From the NCBI GenBank assembly GCA_031376305.1, contig JANMDM010000209.1, positions 1 to 9,939 on the forward strand: a stretch of DNA of 9,939 nt, in the 5' to 3' direction. Below, one piece after another: positions 1 through 6,346 of this stretch (position 1 is the stretch's first letter; each line of letters opens with the position of its first letter). A program made the translations under genes and the position numbers. The notes under the pieces are model-generated. The model saw only the letters and a program-made list of their open reading frames with translations, made no database searches and was not told where the DNA came from. The DNA comes from TMP-24 sp031376305. Lineage in GTDB: Bacteria > Pseudomonadota > Alphaproteobacteria > Rhodobacterales > Rhodobacteraceae.

Positions 1-1
1 C

Positions 2-370
2 GGCCTGCATGGCAAGGGCCATGTTGTGGCCGAATTCGACATCACCCCCGATCTGTGGTTCTTCGACTGCCACTTCCCCGGCAACCCGATCATGCCCGGC
101 TGTCTGGGTCTGGACGGGTTGTGGCAGCTGACCGGCTTCAATCTTGGCTGGCGCGGCTGGCAGGGGCGCGGCTACGCGCTGGGGACGGGCGAGGTCAAGC
201 TGACCGGCATGGTGCGGCCCGACCGCAAGATGCTGCGCTACTTTGTAGATTTCACCAAGGCGCTGCAGACCCGCCGTCTGACCATGGGTGTGGCAGATGG
301 CCGGGTCGAAGCCGACGGCGAAGTGATCTACCTTGTCAAGGATATGAAAGTCGCTCTGTCCGCGAGCTGA
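2..370 (+). CDS. fabA: 3-hydroxydecanoyl-ACP dehydratase/isomerase FabA, 3' part
   Basis: FabA dehydrates 3-hydroxydecanoyl-ACP and isomerises trans-2- to cis-3-decenoyl-ACP, the branch point to unsaturated fatty acids. It is a cytoplasmic hot-dog fold dimer. The visible part is 122 residues; the family is about 170, so roughly 48 N-terminal residues lie before the window. The reading frame is open from base 2, so the GTG at 26 is an internal valine and not a start. The catalytic histidine is at 71-73 in DCHFPGNP, and the catalytic aspartate at 113-115 in GCLGLDGLWQ, matching His70 and Asp84 of the E. coli enzyme. The C-terminal part (RRLTMGVADG, then YLVKDMKVAL) also matches the family. fabB starts 20 bases after the stop, so the two are very likely cotranscribed. 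Identification is firm. Confidence 0.96.
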   Translation, partial: GLHGKGHVVAEFDITPDLWFFDCHFPGNPIMPGCLGLDGLWQLTGFNLGWRGWQGRGYALGTGEVKLTGMVRPDRKMLRYFVDFTKALQTRRLTMGVADGRVEADGEVIYLVKDMKVALSAS

Positions 371-378
371 CGTACGAA

Positions 379-385
379 AAGGAGA
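379..385 (+). promoter_or_regulatory. Ribosome binding site of fabB
   Basis: AAGGAGA lies 5 bases before the ATG at 391. It fixes the fabB start at 391 although the same frame stays open far upstream through fabA. The position lies in the 20-base gap between fabA and fabB. Confidence 0.85.
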
Positions 386-390
386 CTGCC

Positions 391-1620
391 ATGCGCCGCG
401 TCGTCATCACCGGGATCGGGATCGTCTCGCCCATCGGCAATAATGCCGCTGAAGTAGAAGCCTCCTTGCGCGCCGGGCGTTCGGGCATTGTTTTTGCCCC
501 CCAATATGCCGAACGCGGCTTTCGCAGTCAGGTCCACGGCATGCCGCAAATCGTGCTGGAAGATCACATCGACAAGCGCAATCTGCGGTTCATGGGGCCG
601 GGAGCCGCGTATAACTTTCTGGCGATGGAACAGGCGATTGCTGACAGCGGCCTGACCGAGGCGGAAGTGTCGAACGACCGCGCCGGTCTGATCATGGGAT
701 CGGGCGGGCCGTCCACCTCGAACTTCTTTGAGGCGCACCGGATCGTCATGGAAAAGGGCAGCCCGAAACGGATGGGCCCGTTCATGGTGACGCGCTGCAT
801 GTCATCCACGAACTCGGCGTGCCTCGCTACCCCGTTCAAGATCAAGGGTGTGAACTATTCGATCACCTCGGCCTGTTCGACCAGTGCCCATTGCATCGGC
901 AATGGCACTGAGTTGATCCAGATGGGCAAGCAAGACATTGTCTTTGCCGGCGGCGGCGAGGAATTGGACTGGACGCTGTCGTGCCTGTTCGATGCGATGG
1001 GCGCCATGTCGTCGAAGTATAATGACGCGCCTTCAACCGCTAGCCGCACCTATGACGTCACCCGTGACGGTTTTGTTATTGCCGGTGGTGGCGGCGTGGT
1101 GGTGCTTGAAGAGTTGTCGCACGCCTTGGCGCGCGGCGCGAAGATCTACGGCGAAGTGACCGGCTATGGCGCAACATCAGACGGGTATGACATGGTGGCC
1201 CCGTCAGGCGAAGGCGGCGAACGCGCCATGCGGCTGGCGATCTCGACACTGCCCGAAGGCCGCAGCGTTGATTACATCAACAGCCACGGCACTTCGACCG
1301 TCGTGGGTGATGTGACCGAGGTGGAAGCCATCCGCCGGGTGTTTGGCACCCATACCACGCCGCCGATCGCGTCGACCAAATCTTTAACCGGCCATTCACT
1401 TGGGGCAACGGGCGTGCATGAGGCGATCTATTCGCTGATCATGATGAACAAGGATTTCATCGCCGCTTCGGCCAACATCACCACTCTGGATCCGGCGCTT
1501 GATCCCTCCGAGATTGTGACCGAGCTGCGTGAAGGGGTGAAGCTTGATTCCGTCCTGTCGAACAGCTTCGGCTTCGGCGGCACCAATGCCACGCTCGTGA
1601 TGAGCAAATATCTCGGGTGA
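391..1620 (+). CDS. fabB: 3-oxoacyl-ACP synthase I FabB
   Basis: FabB is the beta-ketoacyl-ACP synthase that condenses malonyl-ACP with acyl-ACP and is needed to elongate the cis-unsaturated intermediate made by FabA. The predicted protein has 409 residues, the normal family length. The thiolase-fold active site is complete: nucleophile Cys162 in SACSTSAH, His299 in NSHGTST, Lys330 and His335 in TKSLTGHSLGATG, and the C-terminal glycine-rich loop SNSFGFGGTNAT. The N-terminus RRVVITGIGIVSPIGN is typical. The ATG at 391 is chosen because of the strong Shine-Dalgarno before it and because it gives the exact family N-terminus; longer versions run into the fabA frame region. FabB rather than FabF is favoured by the pairing with fabA and by the overall sequence. 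fabI follows after 7 bases. Confidence 0.96.
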   Translation: MRRVVITGIGIVSPIGNNAAEVEASLRAGRSGIVFAPQYAERGFRSQVHGMPQIVLEDHIDKRNLRFMGPGAAYNFLAMEQAIADSGLTEAEVSNDRAGLIMGSGGPSTSNFFEAHRIVMEKGSPKRMGPFMVTRCMSSTNSACLATPFKIKGVNYSITSACSTSAHCIGNGTELIQMGKQDIVFAGGGEELDWTLSCLFDAMGAMSSKYNDAPSTASRTYDVTRDGFVIAGGGGVVVLEELSHALARGAKIYGEVTGYGATSDGYDMVAPSGEGGERAMRLAISTLPEGRSVDYINSHGTSTVVGDVTEVEAIRRVFGTHTTPPIASTKSLTGHSLGATGVHEAIYSLIMMNKDFIAASANITTLDPALDPSEIVTELREGVKLDSVLSNSFGFGGTNATLVMSKYLG

Positions 1621-1627
1621 ATTGACC

Positions 1628-2422
1628 ATGGCCGGATTGATGACAGGCAAGCGCGGGCTGATCATGGGCGTCGCGAATGAACGATCCATTGCCTGGGGAA
1701 TCGCCAGCGCCTTGGCGGCCGAAGGCGCGGAGCTGGCCTTTACCTATCAGGGCGAAGCCTTCGGCAAGCGGGTGCAGCCGTTGGCCGCCTCGCTTGGCTC
1801 GACGATCCTGGTCGATGCCGATGTGCAGGATGATGCCTCGCTTGACCGGGCCTTTGCCGAGTTGAAGGCGACATGGGGCAAGATCGACTTTCTGGTCCAT
1901 GCCATCGCGTTTTCCGACAAAAACGAACTGACCGGGCGGTTTATCAGCACCACGCGTGAGAATTTCAAAACCACGATGGCCATCTCATGCTTTTCATTCA
2001 TCGATGTGGCGCGGCGGGCCGCCGAGATGATGCCGGACGGTGGCACATTGCTGACCCTGACCTATCAGGGGTCGAACCGGGTGACGCCCTTCTACAACGT
2101 GATGGGCGTCGCCAAGGCGGCGCTGGAATCGGCTGTGCGCTATCTGGCCAATGACCTTGGCCCGCAGGGGATCCGCGTCAACGCCATTTCGCCCGGCCCG
2201 ATGAAAACCCTGGCAGGCGCAGCCATCGGCGGGGCGCGCAAGACGTTTCGTCAGACCGAAGCGAACGCACCGCTCAGGTCAAACGCCACGCTGGAAGCGG
2301 TGGGCGGTACGGCGGTGTACCTTGCGTCGGACTACGGCTGTTTCACCACTGGCGAGATTATCCGCGTCGATGGCGGTTATCACGTTTTGGGGATGCCACA
2401 GCCGGAAAACCTCGGGGGCTGA
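1628..2422 (+). CDS. fabI: Enoyl-ACP reductase (NADH) FabI
   Basis: FabI reduces trans-2-enoyl-ACP with NADH in the last step of each fatty-acid elongation cycle. It is a cytoplasmic short-chain dehydrogenase-fold protein. The product has 264 residues. The nucleotide-binding loop is GVANERSIAWGIA (14-26), and the catalytic set is Tyr146, Tyr156 and Lys163, the same numbers as in E. coli FabI. The substrate loop SPGPMKTLAG and the C-terminal VDGGYHVLGMP also fit. The residue aligned with E. coli Gly93, a triclosan-contact position, is Ala94 here. A TTG at 1622 is an alternative start, but ATG 1628 gives the usual N-terminus. There is no strong Shine-Dalgarno; GGGTGA at the fabB stop (1615-1620) is the best candidate, which suggests coupling to fabB translation. 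Confidence 0.95.
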   Translation: MAGLMTGKRGLIMGVANERSIAWGIASALAAEGAELAFTYQGEAFGKRVQPLAASLGSTILVDADVQDDASLDRAFAELKATWGKIDFLVHAIAFSDKNELTGRFISTTRENFKTTMAISCFSFIDVARRAAEMMPDGGTLLTLTYQGSNRVTPFYNVMGVAKAALESAVRYLANDLGPQGIRVNAISPGPMKTLAGAAIGGARKTFRQTEANAPLRSNATLEAVGGTAVYLASDYGCFTTGEIIRVDGGYHVLGMPQPENLGG

Positions 2423-2443
2423 GGCGACCAGTTGCACCGTTGG

Positions 2444-2905
2444 ATGGGTCATTCTTGCAGCTCTCATTTCAGAACACCGACCCGCCTGCCTTCCAACACA
2501 TTCTATCGAGACATCAGATTGCTGAAAAAATCACTACCGATTGTTCTGGCACTACAGCTGTTTCTGGGGATCGTTCTGGCGATATTATGGAATAATCCCC
2601 CCAATCTTGACAGCTCGTGGCTGCTCTATGCGACGGCGGAATGGCTGGGCGGCAAACGTCTTTATGTTGATATCCTTGAGCTGAATCCGCCGCTGATATT
2701 CTTACTGAATGTGCCTGCGGTGACCGCTGGCTGGATCTTTGGAATCACGTCCACCAACGGTTTTTATCTGTGCATTCTGGGAACGATGTTCTGCGCACTG
2801 ATCTGGGTGATCGGTCTTTGCCGGACATCGGCAGCTTCGGTCAACGCCCCGATTGTAGCCGCGGCGCTGCCTAGCGGGCCATGTTTGCGGCGGCGGGCAT
2901 CCTGA
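2444..2905 (+). pseudogene. 5' fragment of a decayed GT-C-like multi-pass membrane protein
   Basis: The fragment encodes three likely membrane segments: SLPIVLALQLFLGIVLAIL, LIFLLNVPAVTAGWIFGI and GFYLCILGTMFCALIWVIGL. Between the first two lies a loop with Asp (2609-2611) in NNPPNLDSSWLLYA and then RLYVDILELNPPL, the pattern I associate with GT-C fold (ArnT/PMT-like) membrane glycosyltransferases and related uncharacterised proteins. Similarity ends near 2868 (PIVAAALP), after which the frame gives a short unrelated arginine-rich tail. The continuation, GILIKPYF, appears in another frame from 2881. The true start is unclear: ATG 2444 is used here, while TTG 2519 just before the hydrophobic stretch is also possible, and neither has a good ribosome site. 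GC content is about 50% in 2521-2820, well below the neighbours. Assignment as a pseudogene is inference from length and frame; the family assignment is from memory of similar proteins. Confidence 0.62.
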
Positions 2906-3327
2906 TCAAACCCTATTTTGTGGCTCAAGCCAAACCGCGCACCATCCTGGTCATATCGACGCAGATTGATCCGCAGTTTCCGCTGACCCTGCAGTTTGGC
3001 GCGCATTGGGCAGGCAGGTTCGCTGTCCAGTGGTTTGTTCCTGGGGCGCTCAATGGATTGCGATCGACTGATTGTGGGCGTTTGCTTGTGCGTTGTGCGC
3101 GCTACCGCCAAATCCTGCACATGGCGACCGGCATCACCGCCGAAGACATCACACGGGAGCGGCCCGATCTTGTTATCTTCAACCGGATGTCTTTGTTCAT
3201 TGAAGACCCGAACGACACGCTGGAGCCGCTGTTTTTTGACGACAAGGCCTTTGCCGCAGCCATGCACAGTTACACTTTGCAATCCAGCCATGACGGCTAC
3301 ACTGTCTGGGCGCGCTCTGGGGGCTGA
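2881..3327 (+). pseudogene. 3' fragment of the same decayed membrane protein
   Basis: This frame opens with GILIKPYF, a mid-protein motif in the same membrane protein type, and then jumps within a few residues to what looks like the C-terminal soluble tail: ILVISTQIDPQFPLTLQFG, HWAGRFAVQWFVPGAL, ITAEDITRERPDLVIFNR and a final GYTVWARSGG. Relatives of this kind usually have about 500 residues with many membrane helices. Here both fragments together hold about 270, and most of the central helices are missing. I infer at least one frame change near 2868-2881 and an internal deletion near 2922. The fragment has no ribosome binding site before the ATG at 2881, so it is probably not translated on its own. 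An alternative is a genuine short hypothetical gene, which I consider less likely. Confidence 0.58.
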
Positions 3328-3383
3328 GCCGCCAGAAGTGCGGCAGGCGCATTTGCGGCCACCGTGGGGGGCGCGCCCAAGCC

Positions 3384-3388
3384 GGAGA
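3384..3388 (+). promoter_or_regulatory. Ribosome binding site deciding the hydrolase start
   Basis: GGAGA lies 8 bases before the ATG at 3397. It supports ATG 3397 over the in-frame GTG at 3364, which would add 11 residues without a recognisable ribosome site of its own. Confidence 0.7.
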
Positions 3389-3396
3389 ATGACGCC

Positions 3397-4227
3397 ATGA
3401 CCCTTGCTACATTCCCTGCCGCCGATGGCGCACGTCTGGCCTACCGCGATAGCGGCCAGGGCCTGCCGGTTCTGTGTCTGGCCGGGCTGACCCGCAATTC
3501 CACCGATTTTGATTTCCTTGCCCCGCATCTGCCCGACGTACGGTTGATCCGCGCCGACTACCGCGGGCGTGGAGGATCGACCTGGACCGGGGCGGACAGC
3601 TATACCGTCGCGCAAGAAGCGCAAGATGCGCTGGCGCTGCTTGATCATCTGGAAATCGGCAAAGCGGCGATCCTTGGCACATCGCGTGGCGGGTTGATCG
3701 GCATGGTGCTGGCGGCAACTGCCAGGGAACGGCTGCTGGGCCTGTGCCTGAACGACATCGGCCCGGTGATCGAACGCGCGGGGTTGGAAAAGATTTTTGA
3801 CTATGTGGGGCGCAATCCGGCGGCGAAGACCCTGGATGATCTGGTGGCGCGGATGCCCCGCACAATGGCGGGGTTCGCCCATGTGTCTGCGGCCCGCTGG
3901 CGGGGTTTTGCGGAACGGCTTTACACGCAGACGCCGACGGGATTGCATATTCGCTATGACCCCGATCTGCGCGCCGCATTTGTGAAAAGCTTTGCGGGGC
4001 CGCCCGCCGATCTTTGGCCGCTGTTCGAAGCCTGCGCCGACGTGCCGCTGGCTTTGATCCGGGGGGCGAACTCCGACCTTTTGTCAAAGCTGACCGCGGA
4101 TGAGATGCGCTGCCGCCGCCCGGACATGATCTTTGCCGAGGTGCCCGACCGGGCGCATGTGCCGTTTCTGGATGAGCCAGAGGCGCTGCGGGTGATCCGG
4201 AGCTGGCTTTCCCTGATGGCAGTCTGA
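3397..4227 (+). CDS. Alpha/beta hydrolase, substrate unknown
   Basis: This is a 276-residue cytoplasmic alpha/beta-hydrolase fold protein. The likely catalytic triad is Ser96 in the nucleophile elbow GTSRGG, Asp227 in IRGANSD and His254 in DRAHVPF. The oxyanion region is LAGLTRN in place of the common HG motif, and DYRGRGGS follows strand 4. No signal peptide is visible. Such proteins can be esterases, lactonases or C-C bond hydrolases, and nothing in the sequence selects one. The stop TGA (4225-4227) shares its A with the ATG of the next gene, also an alpha/beta hydrolase, so the two are translationally coupled and probably act in the same process. The two proteins differ clearly in sequence, so this is not a recent duplication. 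The fold assignment is firm and the reaction is open. Confidence 0.88.
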   Translation: MTLATFPAADGARLAYRDSGQGLPVLCLAGLTRNSTDFDFLAPHLPDVRLIRADYRGRGGSTWTGADSYTVAQEAQDALALLDHLEIGKAAILGTSRGGLIGMVLAATARERLLGLCLNDIGPVIERAGLEKIFDYVGRNPAAKTLDDLVARMPRTMAGFAHVSAARWRGFAERLYTQTPTGLHIRYDPDLRAAFVKSFAGPPADLWPLFEACADVPLALIRGANSDLLSKLTADEMRCRRPDMIFAEVPDRAHVPFLDEPEALRVIRSWLSLMAV

Positions 4228-5012
4228 TGCGGGCCGATCTTGGTGATGTGACCCTGTACTGGCGTCAGGACGGCGACCCTGCAGGCGCACCGGTGGTCTT
4301 TGCCCATGCCTTGGGGCTGGACTTGCGGCTGTGGGATCAGGTCATGCCCATTTTACCGCAATCGCTGCGGCTGATCCGCTATGATTCGCGCGGGCATGGG
4401 CAATCCTCCTGCCCACCCGGCCCCTATGCGAAGGGGGCGCTGATCCGCGACGCCGAGCGGTTGCTGGAGGTGTTGTCGGTGCGCGATTGCGTCTTTGTCG
4501 GGCTGTCAATGGGCGGGCTGGTGGCGCAGGGTCTGGCAGTCAAACGGCTGGATCTGATCCGGGGCATGGTGTTGTCGAACACGGCGGTCAAGATCGGCAC
4601 ACCGCAGACTTGGACGGCACGCATCGCCGAAGTGCGGGCAGGCGGGATCGAGGCGATTGCTGATACGGTGACGGCACGGTGGTTTTCGCGCCGCTTTCTG
4701 GCGACCGAGGCGGCACTTGCGTGGCGCGCTCGGCTTTGCGCCACCCCCGCTGAGGGCTACATGGCCACCGCTGCGGCGATTGGCGGCGCGGACTTCCTGA
4801 GCCCGACGTCGGGCCTGACCTTGCCGACGCTGGTGATCGCGGGAAGCGGCGACGGGTCCACGCCGCCCGATCTGGTGCGCGAAACCGCCGATCTGATCCG
4901 GGGGGCGCAATTCGAATTGATCCGCGGGGCGGGCCATTTGCCGCCCGTGGATCAGCCAGAGGCATTCGCGCGCCGGTTGGCGGAATTTCTGATCAGTATC
5001 GGCCATTCGTGA
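4227..5012 (+). CDS. 3-oxoadipate enol-lactonase-like alpha/beta hydrolase (PcaD family)
   Basis: The 261-residue protein resembles PcaD, which hydrolyses 3-oxoadipate enol-lactone in the protocatechuate branch of the beta-ketoadipate pathway. Matching features are RYDSRGHGQS, the nucleophile Ser94 in GLSMGGLVAQG, the stretch VLSNTAVKIGT followed by W and RI..VRAGG, then the cap region with TARWFS, Asp209 in AGSGDGSTPP, and His237 in GAGHLPPVDQPEAF. Length is that of the family. The ATG at 4227 overlaps the stop of the preceding hydrolase gene by one base, and there is no separate ribosome site, so translation is likely coupled. No other pca gene (pcaB, pcaC, pcaGH, pcaIJ) is present in the window, so the true substrate may be another lactone. 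The symbol is withheld for this reason. Family call is good; reaction is inferred. Confidence 0.87.
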   Translation: MRADLGDVTLYWRQDGDPAGAPVVFAHALGLDLRLWDQVMPILPQSLRLIRYDSRGHGQSSCPPGPYAKGALIRDAERLLEVLSVRDCVFVGLSMGGLVAQGLAVKRLDLIRGMVLSNTAVKIGTPQTWTARIAEVRAGGIEAIADTVTARWFSRRFLATEAALAWRARLCATPAEGYMATAAAIGGADFLSPTSGLTLPTLVIAGSGDGSTPPDLVRETADLIRGAQFELIRGAGHLPPVDQPEAFARRLAEFLISIGHS

Positions 5013-5046
5013 CCGGCGCCGGGCCGCTGGCTTCCATCGGCGCCGG
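5013..5046. repeat. Twin CCGGCGCCGG palindromes, possible hairpin or operator
   Basis: CCGGCGCCGG (5013-5022), directly after the stop of the PcaD-like gene, recurs as CGGCGCCGG (5038-5046). Each copy is a near-perfect palindrome, and the two can also pair with each other as a 9-bp stem with a 15-base loop. There is no run of T after it, so a classical intrinsic terminator is not supported. It could be an RNA hairpin that separates the hydrolase pair from the transporter, or a paired protein-binding site. The centres are about 24 bases apart. Function is speculative. Confidence 0.4.
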
Positions 5047-5099
5047 GGATCTGCTAGAAGCCACCGAAATCACAGACCTATTTTTCGTCAGGAACTTCC

Positions 5100-6311
5100 A
5101 TGCAGTCGCGTCTTGCGCTGGCTTTCATCCTTTTGACCGTCGCCATTGATGCGATCGGGATCGGCATCATTTTCCCGGTCATGCCAGATCTGCTGAAGGA
5201 TGTGACCGGGGCGGATATCTCCACTGCCTCGCTTTGGGGTGGTGTGCTGGCCACGTCCTTCGCCGCCATGCAATTCCTGTTCGGGCCGGTGGTGGGCAAT
5301 CTGTCGGACACCTACGGGCGACGGCCGGTGATGTTGTTGGCGCTGGCGGTGATGGCGCTTGATTACCTGATCATGGCGGCGGCAGGATCGGTGTGGGTGC
5401 TTTTGGTTGGCCGGATCGTGGCCGGGATTGCCGCAGCAACCTATTCGACAGCCAACGCCTATGTGGCCGACATAACCGCGCCCGAAGATCGGGCGAAGAA
5501 TTTCGGCTACATCGGGGCGGCCTTTGGTGTGGGGTTCATTCTGGGGCCGCTGATGGGCGGCTTTGCGGCCGAGCTGGGACCGCGGGCACCGTTCTGGCTG
5601 GCGGCAATTATCGCCGCCGCCAACATGATCTTTGGCTGGTTCGTCCTGCCTGAAAGCCTTGGCGATGATAACCGCCGCCCCTTCAACCTGACGCGGGCCA
5701 ATCCCTTTGCCTCGTTCAAAGCGATTGGCCACCTGCCGGGTATGAAGCGTTATCTAATCATCATGTTCTTCTATACGCTGGCCTTCCAGTCTTACGGGTC
5801 GGTCTGGGCGTTTTTTGGAACCGAACGGTTCGGTTGGAATGCCTGGTGGAACGGCCTGTCACTGGCGGCCTTCGGGGTCAGTATGGCGGTCGTACAGTCG
5901 ATGGGTGTCGCTCCGGCGATCCGGCTTTGGGGCGAAAAGCGCACCGCGGCATATGGGATGACCGTCGATGCGGTTGCCTTTGGCTTTTATGGTTTCGTGA
6001 CCTCGGGTTTCTGGGCGCTGGTCTCGACCCCGGTGGCAGCAGCAGCGGGTGTGGCGGGGCCGGCCCTTCAGGGGCTGATGACCAATGGCACGCCGGACGA
6101 TCAGCAGGGAGAGTTGCAAGGTGTGATCACATCGGTGTCGTCGGTCGCCATGGGCGTGGCGCCGATGATCATGACCACGATATTCTGGTTTTTCACCAAG
6201 CCCGACGCGCCGGTTTATTCACCGGGTGCGCCGTTCCTGCTGGCTGCGGGGGTGATGGTCATTTGCGTCGCAGTCCTTGTCGCGGACAAGCGGGCAATCA
6301 GGCGCGCCTGA
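5100..6311 (+). CDS. TetA-type MFS transporter
   Basis: This is a 403-residue inner-membrane protein with about twelve membrane helices, the normal size for drug:proton antiporters of the TCR/Tet family. The first helix has Asp17 in VAIDAIGIGIIFPVMP, as in TetA. Motif A is GNLSDTYGRRP (66-76, with Asp70) in the loop after helix 2, Arg105 lies in GRIVAGIAAAT, and the antiporter motif GPLMGG is at 149-154. These mark an efflux-type member, but substrates of chromosomal relatives are mostly unknown and are not necessarily tetracycline. AGGA (5090-5093) lies 6 bases before the ATG. The 87-base gap from the preceding gene may hold its own promoter. The next gene follows after 35 bases, so cotranscription with it is likely. 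Fold and family are firm; substrate and direction are not. Confidence 0.9.
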   Translation: MQSRLALAFILLTVAIDAIGIGIIFPVMPDLLKDVTGADISTASLWGGVLATSFAAMQFLFGPVVGNLSDTYGRRPVMLLALAVMALDYLIMAAAGSVWVLLVGRIVAGIAAATYSTANAYVADITAPEDRAKNFGYIGAAFGVGFILGPLMGGFAAELGPRAPFWLAAIIAAANMIFGWFVLPESLGDDNRRPFNLTRANPFASFKAIGHLPGMKRYLIIMFFYTLAFQSYGSVWAFFGTERFGWNAWWNGLSLAAFGVSMAVVQSMGVAPAIRLWGEKRTAAYGMTVDAVAFGFYGFVTSGFWALVSTPVAAAAGVAGPALQGLMTNGTPDDQQGELQGVITSVSSVAMGVAPMIMTTIFWFFTKPDAPVYSPGAPFLLAAGVMVICVAVLVADKRAIRRA

Positions 6312-6336
6312 GATAAGTCTCGCCCAAGAGCGTCAG

Positions 6337-6341
6337 GGAGG
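6337..6341 (+). promoter_or_regulatory. Ribosome binding site of the enolase-superfamily gene
   Basis: GGAGG sits 5 bases before the ATG at 6347, inside a purine-rich GGGAGGGG stretch. It is one of the strongest Shine-Dalgarno sites in the window and confirms the start. Confidence 0.85.
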
Positions 6342-6346
6342 GGCAG

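Noticed and set aside
55..390. Upstream extension of fabB to an earlier start
   Set aside because: The extra 112 codons overlap fabA in another frame and look unlike any FabB N-terminus. ATG 391 has a proper ribosome site.
2423..2520. Possible terminator or promoter after fabI
   Set aside because: I could not find a convincing stem followed by T residues, nor a clear pair of promoter boxes.
2423..3396. Insertion sequence or mobile element as the cause of the gene decay
   Set aside because: No transposase remnant, terminal inverted repeats or target-site duplications are visible around the fragments.
2764..3948. A 394-codon open frame on the minus strand across the decayed region
   Set aside because: It runs antisense through the pseudogene fragments and into the first hydrolase gene. 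Its Arg/Gln/Pro-rich composition and lack of motifs mark it as a shadow frame.
4055..4907. The 14-base sequence TGATCCGGGGGGCG occurs in both hydrolase genes (4055-4068 and 4894-4907)
   Set aside because: Both encode Leu/Ile-Arg-Gly-Ala, but at non-equivalent places in the fold. Given the codon bias, chance is the simplest explanation.
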